Assembly (NCBI RefSeq): GCF_014199985.1
Contig: NZ_JACHOS010000001.1
Location: forward strand, 434,001 to 498,000
Length of the DNA: 64,000 nucleotides
Direction of reading: 5' to 3'
DNA from: Methylorubrum rhodesianum
Lineage (GTDB): Bacteria; Pseudomonadota; Alphaproteobacteria; Rhizobiales; Beijerinckiaceae
Shown here: in pieces, positions 48,278 to 56,780 of the stretch
Layout of the letters: every line of letters starts with the position of its first letter
Numbering within the stretch: position 1 is the stretch's first letter
Program-made: the position numbers and the translations under genes
Notes under the pieces: model-generated
Database searches by the model: none
Told to the model about the DNA's origin: nothing
What the model saw: only the letters and a program-made list of their open reading frames with translations

Positions 48278-49432
48278 TCACGCGCCGGCCGGCGCGATCC
48301 GCCCGTCGGCGATGCCGATCAGGTCGGCACGGCCTTCCAACTCCGTGAAAAGAGCCGGATCCGCGCCCGTCATCCAGACCTGCCCTTCGAGCGCTTCGAG
48401 CGCATCGAACAGGCCGGCGCGCCGCCGCGGATCGAGATGGGCGGCCACCTCGTCGAGGAGGATGAGGGGCGTGAGCCCGCTCATGGCCCGCACCAGACGG
48501 GCATGTGCCAGGACGAGGCCGATCAGCAGCGCCTTCTGCTCGCCCGTGGAAGCGGTGGCGGCGGGCACGTCCTTGGGGCCGTGCCGCACGACGAGATCGG
48601 TGGTCTGCGGTCCGATCAGGGTTCGGCCCGCGGCACGGTCGCGGTGCCGGCCCTGCACCAGAGCGCGGCGGAAGCGATCCTCCGCCTCCAGGGCCGGCCA
48701 GACGGCGACGAGGTCGTCGAGGTCGCCCTCCAGCCGCAAAGAGGCCCACGGGAAGGGCGCAGCATCGTCCCGCGTCTCGGCAATCAATCGATCGAGGCGC
48801 TCCACGGTCTCGCGCCGGGCGAGCGCCACGGCGACGCCGAGTTCGGCCACTTCGCGCTCCACCGCATCGAGCCAGCGGCCATCGTCCGGCCGCTCGTCGA
48901 GCAGGCGGTTGCGCGACCGAAGGGCTCGCTCCATCGCCGAGACCCGGGCACCGTGGCCGGCGTCAACGGCAAGGACCAGACGGTCGAGAAAACGGCGCCG
49001 GTCGCCGGCCGCTCCGCGGAACAAGCCGTCGAAATCCGGCGTCAGCCAGACGATGCGCAGAAATTCCGAGAAGGCGACGGGGGAGGGCGCGGGCGCCCCG
49101 TCGATGCGGCAGACCCGGGTGCCGCGGCCGTCATAGCCCGGCGGCTCGTAGCCGGAGCCGAGCCGGTGCTCGGCTTCCCCCGTCTCCAGCGTTGCCGACA
49201 CGGCGAAGCCGCCCGGACCGCCGACACGCGCCATCGTCGCGAGATCGGCCCGGCGCAAGCCGCGCCCGGGGCAGAACAGCGAGACGGCCTCCAGGATGTT
49301 GGTCTTGCCCGCCCCGTTCTCGCCGATCAGCGCCACGAAGCGGCGCGCGGTGGCGAGATCGAGGTCGACGTGATTGCGAAAGTCGCGGGCGATCAGACGG
49401 GTGAGGCGCGTGCCTCCCGGCAGAGTGTCCAT
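48278..49432 (-). CDS. recF: DNA repair and recombination protein RecF
   Basis: A 384-residue SMC-like ATPase with Walker A IGENGAGKTNILEAVSLF (near 35), a signature segment ASTGEQKALLIGLVLAHARL (near 290) and Walker B TPLILLDEVAAHLDPRRRAG (near 320). RecF helps load RecA at gapped DNA. The N-terminal RLTRLIARDFRNHVDLDL matches the family. It follows dnaN by 40 bases, the classic dnaA-dnaN-recF order. Confidence 0.96.
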   Translation of the reverse strand: MDTLPGGTRLTRLIARDFRNHVDLDLATARRFVALIGENGAGKTNILEAVSLFCPGRGLRRADLATMARVGGPGGFAVSATLETGEAEHRLGSGYEPPGYDGRGTRVCRIDGAPAPSPVAFSEFLRIVWLTPDFDGLFRGAAGDRRRFLDRLVLAVDAGHGARVSAMERALRSRNRLLDERPDDGRWLDAVEREVAELGVAVALARRETVERLDRLIAETRDDAAPFPWASLRLEGDLDDLVAVWPALEAEDRFRRALVQGRHRDRAAGRTLIGPQTTDLVVRHGPKDVPAATASTGEQKALLIGLVLAHARLVRAMSGLTPLILLDEVAAHLDPRRRAGLFDALEALEGQVWMTGADPALFTELEGRADLIGIADGRIAPAGA

Positions 49433-49472
49433 GGGGGCGATATAGCCGATCCGGCGGGCGCCGGAAGCGGAC

Positions 49473-50594
49473 TCACACGCGCATCGGCATCAGCACGTAG
49501 AGCGCCGGCGCCCCGTCCCGGTCCTGGATCAACGTCGGTGAGCCGGGATCGGCGAGCTTGAACAGCGCCGTGTCGCCCTGCAGCTGCGCGGTGATGTCGA
49601 GGAGGTAGCGGGCGTTGAAGCCGATATCGAGGGCGGAGGCCTCGTAATCGACGTCGAGTTCCTCGGTCGCCGAGCCTGCATCGGGGTTGGTCACGGAGAG
49701 GGCAAGCCGCCCGTCGCCCATGGCGAGCTTCACCGCGCGGCCACGCTCCGAGGAAATGGTCGAGACGCGGTCGACCGCCTTGGCGAAGGCGTCGCGTTCC
49801 ACGGTCAGGCGCTTGTCGTTGCCCGTCGGGATCACCCGCTGATAGTCGGGGAAGGTTCCGTCGATCAGCTTCGAGATCAGGGTGACGCCACCGGCGAAGG
49901 TCAGGCGGATCTTGGCCGGCGACAGCTCGACCTGCACGCTCTCGCCGCCATCGTCCACGAGCTTCTGGATCTCGGCCACCGCCTTACGCGGCACGATGAT
50001 GCCCGGCATGCCGCGGCTGCCCTCCGGCGCCTCGGTCTCGACCCGGGCAAGCCGGTGACCGTCGGTCGCAACCGCGCGCAACTTCAGCGCGCCCTCAACC
50101 TCGACGGTGTGGAAGTAGATGCCGTTGAGGTAGTAGCGCGTCTCCTCCGTCGAGATGGCGAACTGCGTCTTTTCGATCAGCTGCTTCAGCTCGGCCGCCG
50201 GAATGGCGAACGAATGCGGCAGCTCGCCCGCGGCGAGATCGGGGAAATCGCCCTCGGGCAGCGCGCCCAGCGCAAAGCGCGACCGGCCGGAGCGAATCGT
50301 CATCTGACCCGTCTCGCCGGAGGTCTCCAGCGAGACCTGCGCGCCGTCGGGCAGCTTGCGCACGATATCGTAGATGACGTGGGCCGGAACGGTCGTGGCA
50401 CCGGCATCGAGGACGTCGGCGGCGACGGTCTCGGTCACCTCGATGTCGAGGTCGGTCGCCTTCAGCTGCAGGCCGCTCTCGCCCGTGCGGAGGAGGACGT
50501 TGGAGAGGATCGGGATCGTGTTGCGCCGCTCCACCACCCGGTGGACGTGGCCGAGCGATCTCAGGAGGGCCGCGCGCTCGACTGTGACTCTCAT
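49473..50594 (-). CDS. dnaN: DNA polymerase III beta sliding clamp DnaN
   Basis: The 373-residue clamp starts at ATG 50594 (MRVTVERAALLRSLGHVHRV). Family segments are RRNTIPILSNVLLRTGESGL, SRFALGALPEGDFPDLA, RYYLNGIYFHTV (middle domain), ATDGHRLARVETEAPEG, and the C-terminus PTLIQDRDGAPALYVLMPMRV, which closes the clamp fold. DnaN encircles DNA and holds the polymerase. It follows dnaA after 340 bases. Confidence 0.97.
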   Translation of the reverse strand: MRVTVERAALLRSLGHVHRVVERRNTIPILSNVLLRTGESGLQLKATDLDIEVTETVAADVLDAGATTVPAHVIYDIVRKLPDGAQVSLETSGETGQMTIRSGRSRFALGALPEGDFPDLAAGELPHSFAIPAAELKQLIEKTQFAISTEETRYYLNGIYFHTVEVEGALKLRAVATDGHRLARVETEAPEGSRGMPGIIVPRKAVAEIQKLVDDGGESVQVELSPAKIRLTFAGGVTLISKLIDGTFPDYQRVIPTGNDKRLTVERDAFAKAVDRVSTISSERGRAVKLAMGDGRLALSVTNPDAGSATEELDVDYEASALDIGFNARYLLDITAQLQGDTALFKLADPGSPTLIQDRDGAPALYVLMPMRV

Positions 50595-50934
50595 CGGAAA
50601 ACCCGTCGTCTCTTGAACAATCGGCCCGTCCGCCATCGGTCAGGCCGGATAACGGAGCCTCTCCCGCGAAGCGCCCAACCCGCCATCGCGGCCGGAGGGC
50701 TGGTCGGTGACCGGGCGTTTCGCGAAGCGCTCCGTAGCGGAACGGGCTCGGCAGCTTGGCGAAGCGCCTCTGCGAAGGCAAGGGCGACATCCGCACTGTC
50801 CCGCCCCGCGCAGGCGCGAGGCCCCAAGGCTCGGTTCGCAGAGGCCGGACCCATCCCGCCCTAAGCGAAACGGCCGGCCACGAACGCAAGGGGGGTGCCG
50901 GGACCAATCCTGTTCCACCCCTGGGATTCGGCGA
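50595..50934. other. dnaA-dnaN spacer
   Basis: A 340-base spacer between two minus-strand genes, rich in GC with several short repeats of CGAAGCGC. It should hold the dnaN promoter. No TTATCCACA-type DnaA boxes were seen. No gene is evident. Confidence 0.4.
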
Positions 50935-52440
50935 TCAGTCTTGGAGCATGCGCTTGAGCAGCTCGACCTCGTCGCCGAGCACCGCGTCCTCGCCGATCTG
51001 CTTCTCGATCTTGCGCACCGCGTGCAGGACAGTTGTGTGATCGCGCCCGCCGAAGCGGCGGCCGATCTCGGGAAGGGAGCGCAGGGTCAGCACCTTCGAA
51101 AGGTACATCGCGATCTGGCGCGGCTTCACCACGGCAGCGGTGCGGCGCTCCGACAGGATGTCGGACCGCGAGACGTTGTAGCGCGAGGCCACCAGCTTCT
51201 GGATGTCCTCGATCTTCACCCGCTTGGGCTCGCGATTCTTCACGAGATCGCGGATCGCGGTCTCGGCGGTCTCGACGGTGACCGGGGCGCCGGTCAGCGT
51301 GGCGTGCGCGAGAAGCCGGTTCACCGCGCCTTCGAGGTCGCGGCCGTTCGCGGTGATCGCCCGGGCGACGTAGGCCGAGACGGCGGGAGAGACTTCGAAG
51401 TTCGGGTGACTCTGCCGCACGGCATCGAGCCGGGCGGAGAGGATCGAGGCACGCAGGCCCTCATCGAGACCGCCAATCTCGACGACGAGACCGCCGGCGA
51501 GGCGCGAGCGCACGCGCTCGTCGAGCGCTTCCAGTTCCGTCGGCGGCCGGTCGGACGCGACAACGACCTGACGTCCCGAATCGATCAGCGCGTTGAGGGT
51601 GTGGCCGAACTCGGTCTGGATCGATTTGCCCTGGATGAACTGCACGTCGTCGAGAATGAGCAGGTCGATCGCCCGCAGGCGCTCCTTGAAGGCCAGCGCA
51701 TTCTGCGTCTTCAGGGCGTTGACGAAGCCGTACATGAAGCGGTCGGCGGTGAGGTAGATCACCCGCCGTCCCGACTCGCGGGCAGCGTGGCCGGCGGCGT
51801 GGAGCAGGTGCGTCTTCCCGAGACCGACGCCCGCATGAACGTAGAGCGGATTATAGAGCGCGCCATCGCCGTCGCTGCGGGCGATCCGCTCCGCCGCGGC
51901 GTGGGCGAGGGCGTTGGAGCGGCCGACGACGAAGTTGGCGAAGGTGAGTCGCGCGTCGAGCGGCGCACCGTTCAGATCGACCGCTGCCGAATCACCGCGG
52001 GGCGAGGCGATCTCCGTCTCGACGAGCGGGCCGGGCCCCTGAAGGGCGGCGGGCGTCGCGGTGGCGTGGAGGCGGGTCAGCGGCCCGCTGGTCGGGTTCG
52101 TTTTGGCCGGGGAGCCGGCATTTGGGCGAGCCGGCGCAGACGGGCCGCGCACGCCGACCTCGATGCGAGCCACATCGTCGGCCTCGGCGCGGAACGTCGT
52201 CAGCACCCGATCGAGATAGTGCGACTCGATCCAGCTCTTGAGGAACCGGGTTGGCACCGTGAGGCGGGCGACGCCGCCCTGCACATCCTCCAGCTCGAGG
52301 CGGGCGAACCAGCTCGCGAACACGTCCTCGCCGAGCTCCGCCCGCAGCCGCCGCTTCACCCGCGTCCAGGCCGCGGGAATATCCACGTTCCCTCTGCCGT
52401 TTCCGCCATCGCCGTCCGACATGCTGCCGTCGAGGTGCAT
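50935..52440 (-). CDS. dnaA: Chromosomal replication initiator DnaA
   Basis: The 501-residue initiator has domain I ([20 protein letters not shown]), AAA+ domain III with Walker [20 protein letters not shown] (near 205), Walker [17 protein letters not shown], and domain IV with the DnaA-box-binding signature [22 protein letters not shown] 52440 (MHLDGSMSD) is picked because AGGAGA lies 8 bases upstream, although ATG 52458 is in frame further up. It lies downstream of rpsT, the common Rhizobiales arrangement, and upstream of dnaN. Confidence 0.96.
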   Translation of the reverse strand: MHLDGSMSDGDGGNGRGNVDIPAAWTRVKRRLRAELGEDVFASWFARLELEDVQGGVARLTVPTRFLKSWIESHYLDRVLTTFRAEADDVARIEVGVRGPSAPARPNAGSPAKTNPTSGPLTRLHATATPAALQGPGPLVETEIASPRGDSAAVDLNGAPLDARLTFANFVVGRSNALAHAAAERIARSDGDGALYNPLYVHAGVGLGKTHLLHAAGHAARESGRRVIYLTADRFMYGFVNALKTQNALAFKERLRAIDLLILDDVQFIQGKSIQTEFGHTLNALIDSGRQVVVASDRPPTELEALDERVRSRLAGGLVVEIGGLDEGLRASILSARLDAVRQSHPNFEVSPAVSAYVARAITANGRDLEGAVNRLLAHATLTGAPVTVETAETAIRDLVKNREPKRVKIEDIQKLVASRYNVSRSDILSERRTAAVVKPRQIAMYLSKVLTLRSLPEIGRRFGGRDHTTVLHAVRKIEKQIGEDAVLGDEVELLKRMLQD

Positions 52441-53115
52441 CACCGTGTCTCCTCGCATCCAAGCCGGCGGACCGGAGGGGATGCGTACGCATACGCCACA
52501 CGAGAGAAGGCCACGCCCGACTCGGGCGGTGCCCAGAATGGCCGCGGCGCTGTCAAGAGCGACGCCGCGTGCCACCGCTAAAGATGGCTGTGTATCAACA
52601 ATCCTCTATCGTTCTCCTAACAGCGGGACGATCGGGGAAAACATCTGCGCGATGACCGAGTCGTCGGCACGGGGCCGAAGAGTCGAAGGCCTGCCCGCAA
52701 CTTGGGGAAGACTCCGGGTCGGCGAGCACTCATCTTACCGGACAGCCCGACCGGCAACGTTTTGTTAAGCTACACGGCCGGCCCGGCGATGCGCAACGAC
52801 GACCGTTTCGCGTATGGTTAATGAGGACTTGCCGCCCCGCTCCGTGCTTCGATGCAAGGGGCGATTCGGGATAACGTCGCGCGAACTGTGGAGAAGATCG
52901 GCGGAGCGGTGCACAAAAGGGGCAGGGGCTCGGCCTGTCGCATGCCGGTGATCGAAGCCGTTCCAGCCCAATCGAGACGGCGCTGCGGTGGCGATCGCCA
53001 GCGGATGGCAGGCACGAAAAAAGCCCGGCCTAAAAGACCGGGCTCCATCCATCATGGTCCTTACAGGCCCCGGCTCCCCTTCACTCAGGGAGGTCGGAGA
53101 GCCGTCAAACGCCGA
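52441..53115. other. rpsT-dnaA spacer; possible origin region but few DnaA boxes
   Basis: This 675-base spacer includes the rpsT terminator at one end. The rest holds AT-rich patches at 52560-52640 and 52750-52830. The best DnaA-box match is TGTGGAGAA at 52887-52895 (one mismatch). That is weak for an origin. The dnaA promoter must be here. No gene was recognised. Confidence 0.4.
53016..53044 (-). terminator. Rho-independent terminator of rpsT
   Basis: Read on the minus strand: AGCCCGG stem, nine-base loop (TCTTTTAGG), CCGGGCT, then a run of T. The stem lies at 53022-53044 and the T-run at 53017-53022. It lies 70 bases past the rpsT stop. A textbook terminator. Confidence 0.88.
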
Positions 53116-53382
53116 TCAGGCAGCGATCGCCTTCACGCGGGCGGCGAGACGAGAAACCTTCCGCGAGGCGTTGTTCTTGTGAACGATGCCGTGCTGAGCA
53201 GCGCGCATGATCTCCGGCTCAGCGGCGCGGAGAGCAGCAAGGGCCTGGCCCTGATCACCGGTGGCGATCGCCTCCTCGACCTTGCGGACGAAGGTGCGCA
53301 TCCGGGAACGGCGCGAGCGGTTGATCGCCGTACGCTTGGCGATCTTGCGGGTCATCTTCTTGGCCGACACGGTGTTGGCCAT
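53116..53382 (-). CDS. rpsT: 30S ribosomal protein S20
   Basis: An 88-residue basic protein starting [20 protein letters not shown], with [20 protein letters not shown] and the C-terminal [20 protein letters not shown] segment typical of bacterial S20. It binds 16S rRNA in the small subunit. ATG 53382 follows a GAGGAT sequence; a slightly longer frame exists upstream. Located just before dnaA, as in many alphaproteobacteria. Confidence 0.97.
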   Translation of the reverse strand: MANTVSAKKMTRKIAKRTAINRSRRSRMRTFVRKVEEAIATGDQGQALAALRAAEPEIMRAAQHGIVHKNNASRKVSRLAARVKAIAA

Positions 53383-53666
53383 GGGCATCCTCGTCTGGTC
53401 GTGGCGGCAACGACCCAATCCGGGAGCATCCCGTGTCGGTCAGCGCAGCCTGATGATAAGCAAAGGCGAAACGACCGGGCGCAGTGCTGCGGCCGGACGT
53501 GGAGGCCGCTCTATAGCGATGCCCCCATGATCCGTCAACAAATCGACACCCCAGCCCCGCGCCTCACCGTTCCTGCATTTTCTTCAGCGGAAGAGCGTTG
53601 CCAAGCGGAATTCGATCGGCTAATGCCGCGTCCAGTTCGGCGGCGGCACCGCCCCCCCGACACCGC

Positions 53667-53741
53667 GCTGCGGTAGCTCAGTGGTAGAGCACCTCATTGG
53701 TAATGAGGAGGTCGAGAGTTCAATCCTCTCTCGCAGCACCA
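53667..53741 (+). tRNA. tRNA-Thr (GGT anticodon)
   Basis: A complete 75-base tRNA with encoded CCA. Acceptor stem GCTGCGG pairs with TCGCAGC; D arm TAGCTCAGTGGTAGAGC; anticodon stem CCTCA/TGAGG with loop TTGGTAA, giving anticodon GGT (threonine); T arm GAGAG-TTCAATC-CTCTC. Transcribed away from rpsT. Directly downstream lies an AT-rich spacer, a frequent setting for integration at tRNA genes. Confidence 0.95.
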
Positions 53742-54579
53742 TTTTCCCCGTCACATTCTGACATCTTCGCGACCGCGCCGGTCCCCTTGGGATCGAACAA
53801 GGTTTTGACCTCGGCAATCCGATCAGTCGCGGGGCTTCCATTTTCGCGAATTGCACAAAATCGGCTCAGCCGGATCTCACGGCGGCGTTCTGAGCGGGGT
53901 TTTTAAATTTCTATTCAGTACAAATGAACGCAGAGCTACAAATTTTACAATATTATATTCAATTGTCTATTTCCATCTTCGATCATTGCGACAAGCATAA
54001 TGAAGACGGTGCACGATCGTCATGTCTTGTCGCGTTGTCGATCAACGCAGCCGGAAATACTCGAAGGCGTGCAGTCGCACCATCGCTATTTTGAATGTGG
54101 TGTCATCCTTGACCACCTGCAAGGCACAATCTCTGTCGTGGCGCGTTATGATGCAAGTCGAAGCCACTCTACAGGGTGGCCACTCCGTTCTTGAGCCGAC
54201 ACGGAGATACGCTTATCGGAAATGGAATCTGCATTTTGTATACTTTCCGAGCTGTTTTTGACAAACCAATCTGCGGCGCTATCAATATTTTCCAAACTGA
54301 AGCGCCGCATCACTATCTCTCGAGGCATTTTTCCTTAAAACGAACACCAACTGTACAGCATTGGCACAGGGTGCATTTCGGCGCGCGAAGACATGACCTG
54401 TGACTTCCGATCGAGTCACAGTCACGTGGCTCTGGGTGCTCGGGTCGGCGCTGCGGACAGCTTTCTTCAGCCCAGGAAGTAGCGATTTCACCTGCTAGGC
54501 GCGGATCAGCGGATCACCCCGCCAAACCGGCGTTGCGCGAAGAGAGCAATGGGGCCGTTCGGCACCGGCCGCGTGCCGC
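53742..54579. other. AT-rich spacer downstream of tRNA-Thr
   Basis: This 838-base region is clearly lower in GC than its surroundings, especially 53900-54000 and 54230-54360. It contains no recognised gene apart from the doubtful small reading frame at 54146-54328. No copy of the tRNA 3' end was found, so an attachment site is not shown. Confidence 0.5.
54146..54328 (-). CDS. Possible small protein in AT-rich spacer
   Basis: A 60-codon frame with a good ribosome binding site (TTAAGGAAAA just before ATG 54328). The product begins MPREIVMRRFSLENIDSAAD and has a balanced residue composition with a possible helix. No family was recognised. Codon use differs from the GC-rich neighbours, matching the local AT-rich composition. 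It could be chance or an acquired remnant. Confidence 0.3.
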   Translation of the reverse strand: MPREIVMRRFSLENIDSAADWFVKNSSESIQNADSISDKRISVSAQERSGHPVEWLRLAS

Positions 54580-55472
54580 ATGATCGAAGAAGGCGAAGCG
54601 AGGCAGACGGAGGGAAGTTCGGAGGCTCGGGGGCGGGTCATCGTCGATCTGGCCGACCTGTCGCCCTTCACCTGGGATCCAGCGACCGGTGCCGTGAACT
54701 GGGATGCGCGCCTCAAGGCCATCTGGGGGCTTCCACCGGACGCGCCTGTGGACCTGATCGCTTGGCTTTCCGCCGTCCACCCCGACGACCGCCACCGGGT
54801 GGAGAAGGCATTGGCACAGTGTCGTGATCCGGCCGGTGACGGTGTCTACAGCATCGAGCATCGGGTGATCGGATCCGGCGACGGTGTCGAGCGTCGGATC
54901 GCGATGCGCGGGCATACCCGGTTCGAGGACGGCCGGCCCAGCGGCTTCGTTGGCGTCGGTCTTGAGATCGCTGAGCCGACATCGGACGAAGCGACCGGTC
55001 GCGCGAACGACCAGGCTCTCCGACGATTCGCGGAACAGTCCGCCCATGTCCTCTGGCTGGCCGACCTCGGAAATGGTCGTCGCACGTATCTCAACCTTGC
55101 CCTCCGCGAGGTTTGGGGCCTGCCTCAGGAGGCACTCGCCTCGATCGAGAGCTGGCTCGGAACCATCCATCCCGATGATCGGGACAGCGTGAGCCGTTCG
55201 ATCGAACGGGCGGCGGAGGGCCACGTCGCGGTCTTGGAGTACCGCATCCTGCGCCCGTCCGACCGCACCGTGCGACGGATCCGCGACACGTTCTTCCCGA
55301 TCCGCGGTGAGGCGGGCGACACGAACCAGTCGATCGGCCGGGCTCTGGGCTTCGGCCCGTGCACCGTCCAGATCCACCGGGCCGATTCATGGAGGTACTC
55401 GGGGTCCGAACCCTGTCGGAAGACGTACTGATGGCGACAAGGGCCGGCGTACAGCCGACCTTCGGTCTCTGA
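54580..55472 (+). pseudogene. Decayed PAS-domain/LuxR-type HTH chimera
   Basis: The frame opens at ATG 54580 and contains two PAS-like parts (FTWDPATGAVNWDARLKAIW; LNLALREVWGLPQEALASIE, with HPDDR loops). Instead of a kinase, it runs from PIRGEAGD straight into an HTH segment (TNQSIGRALGFGPCTVQIHR) like FixJ/LuxR proteins. The expected continuation MEVLGVRTLSEDVLMATRAG appears in another frame from 55389 and ends at TGA 55470-55472. One base seems lost near 55387. So an internal deletion joined PAS to HTH, followed by a frameshift. Without the shift, a PAS-HTH protein would result. Confidence 0.7.
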
Positions 55473-55543
55473 CCGCCCGGGCGGAGAGCAGGTGCCAAAC
55501 GCAGCGCAACGAGGCCGGCAACGACCGCGTCGGGATGGCGATG

Positions 55544-56440
55544 CTACGCTGCGGGGCGAGCGCTGGAGCCAGGCCGAAGCGGGGTCGCCTCGACCTTCAG
55601 ATAGGAGGCATCGTACTCGGCCAGGGCCTTGAGCCCATCGGGCTTCAGGATCGTGAGCTTGCGGCCGGACAGCTCGATCAGACCGTCACGACGCAGCTTC
55701 TGCAACACGCGGTTGACGTGGACGCACGACATCCCGAGCGTATCGGCGAGATCCGCCTGCGTGATGGGGAAGCTGAACTGATTCTCCGAAGCGAGACCGG
55801 TCGCCCGCAGGCGAAACAGCACCTCGCACAGGAAATGCGCCAGACGCTCGGGGCCGGATCGGGAGCCCAGATTGGTGATCCACTCCCGCAACGTCGCCGC
55901 CTCTGTCAGCCGCGCCATCTGGAGAGCCAGGGCGATTCGAGGACGTCTGCGAAGCAGATCTTCGTAATCCTGCCTTGGAACGAGCGTGAGCCGGCAGGCC
56001 GTCAGCGTTCCGAGCGCGCAATCGAGGGGCAGGCGGAACTCAAGTTCGGGTTCGAATATGTCACCGGGCAGAAGATAGGCCGTGATCTGGCGCCGCCCGT
56101 TCGTCAAGAATTTATAGCGGCAGGCAAAGCCATCGAGCACCAGGATGGCGCTTTCCGGAACGTCGGACTGATGGAGAAGGGGTGTCTGCGCCGGAAAGCG
56201 ACGGCTGTTCGCGGTCAGACCTTCGAGCTCGCGAGTGTCGCTCGGACTCAGCTCCAAGAAGGCCGTGAGCCTTCGCCGGATCGGATCACCCGCCTCGTGA
56301 TCGGCCGGACCGGCACGGGGCAAAACCTTCTGCAAAGCTTGGGCATCGTCGGCCTGGTTGTCACCGGTCGGCGCCGGATCGGACCCGGACGCAAGGTGTG
56401 AGGGGACGGAGTGTTCTGATTGTGACTGACGCGTGCGCAT
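55544..56440 (-). CDS. Crp/Fnr family transcriptional regulator
   Basis: The 298-residue regulator has a cyclic-nucleotide-binding-like domain (about 90-205; SAILVLDGFACRYKFLTNGR, LPGDIFEPELEFRLPLDCA) and a C-terminal winged helix (FPITQADLADTLGMSCVHV, then NRVLQKLRRDGLIELSG). There is no Cys cluster of the FNR type, so it is not an oxygen-sensing FNR. The N-terminal 60 residues are unusual. ATG 56440 (MRTRQSQSEH) is preferred; GTG 56503 gives a longer version. It converges with the PAS remnant. Confidence 0.85.
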   Translation of the reverse strand: MRTRQSQSEHSVPSHLASGSDPAPTGDNQADDAQALQKVLPRAGPADHEAGDPIRRRLTAFLELSPSDTRELEGLTANSRRFPAQTPLLHQSDVPESAILVLDGFACRYKFLTNGRRQITAYLLPGDIFEPELEFRLPLDCALGTLTACRLTLVPRQDYEDLLRRRPRIALALQMARLTEAATLREWITNLGSRSGPERLAHFLCEVLFRLRATGLASENQFSFPITQADLADTLGMSCVHVNRVLQKLRRDGLIELSGRKLTILKPDGLKALAEYDASYLKVEATPLRPGSSARPAA

Positions 56441-56780
56441 TCGATACTCGTCCGCCCCGATTGAAAGACCTTGTAGCTCCACGTCTAGCACCGCATCCGG
56501 CACTTACCTAAGGTAGTCTCGCATCGCGAGAGGGTTGTGAACGGTTTCGTGAGGGTTGTGAACGGTTTCGTGAAGTCCGTCCGGCGGCAAAGCGGCGGGA
56601 AATGAGCGTTCAACGGCCGCGTTCAGCGCGGCACGCCATGGTGTCGGGCGCTCAGGCGATGTAACTTATGCCACACTCGGGCGGTCGTGCCGCGCCCGGC
56701 CCGCATCGGCGCGGATCGCAGGATCGATCCGGCAATGCGCTTTGGGCGCGGTCCGGTAGCCCTCGAGACGCGACACGACG
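56441..56780. other. Divergent spacer between Crp/Fnr regulator and MHYT kinase
   Basis: A 340-base spacer that contains the 21-base tandem duplication and must carry both promoters. No gene or terminator was seen in it. Confidence 0.4.
56531..56572. repeat. Perfect 21-base tandem duplication
   Basis: The unit AGGGTTGTGAACGGTTTCGT plus G occurs twice in direct succession at 56531-56551 and 56552-56572. It lies in the divergent spacer between the Crp/Fnr gene and the MHYT kinase gene, about 90 bases upstream of the former start. It could be a slipped-strand duplication or a doubled regulator site. Confidence 0.9.

Noticed and set aside
52441..53115. A classical oriC with several DnaA boxes
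   Set aside because: Only one one-mismatch box was found, with no array.
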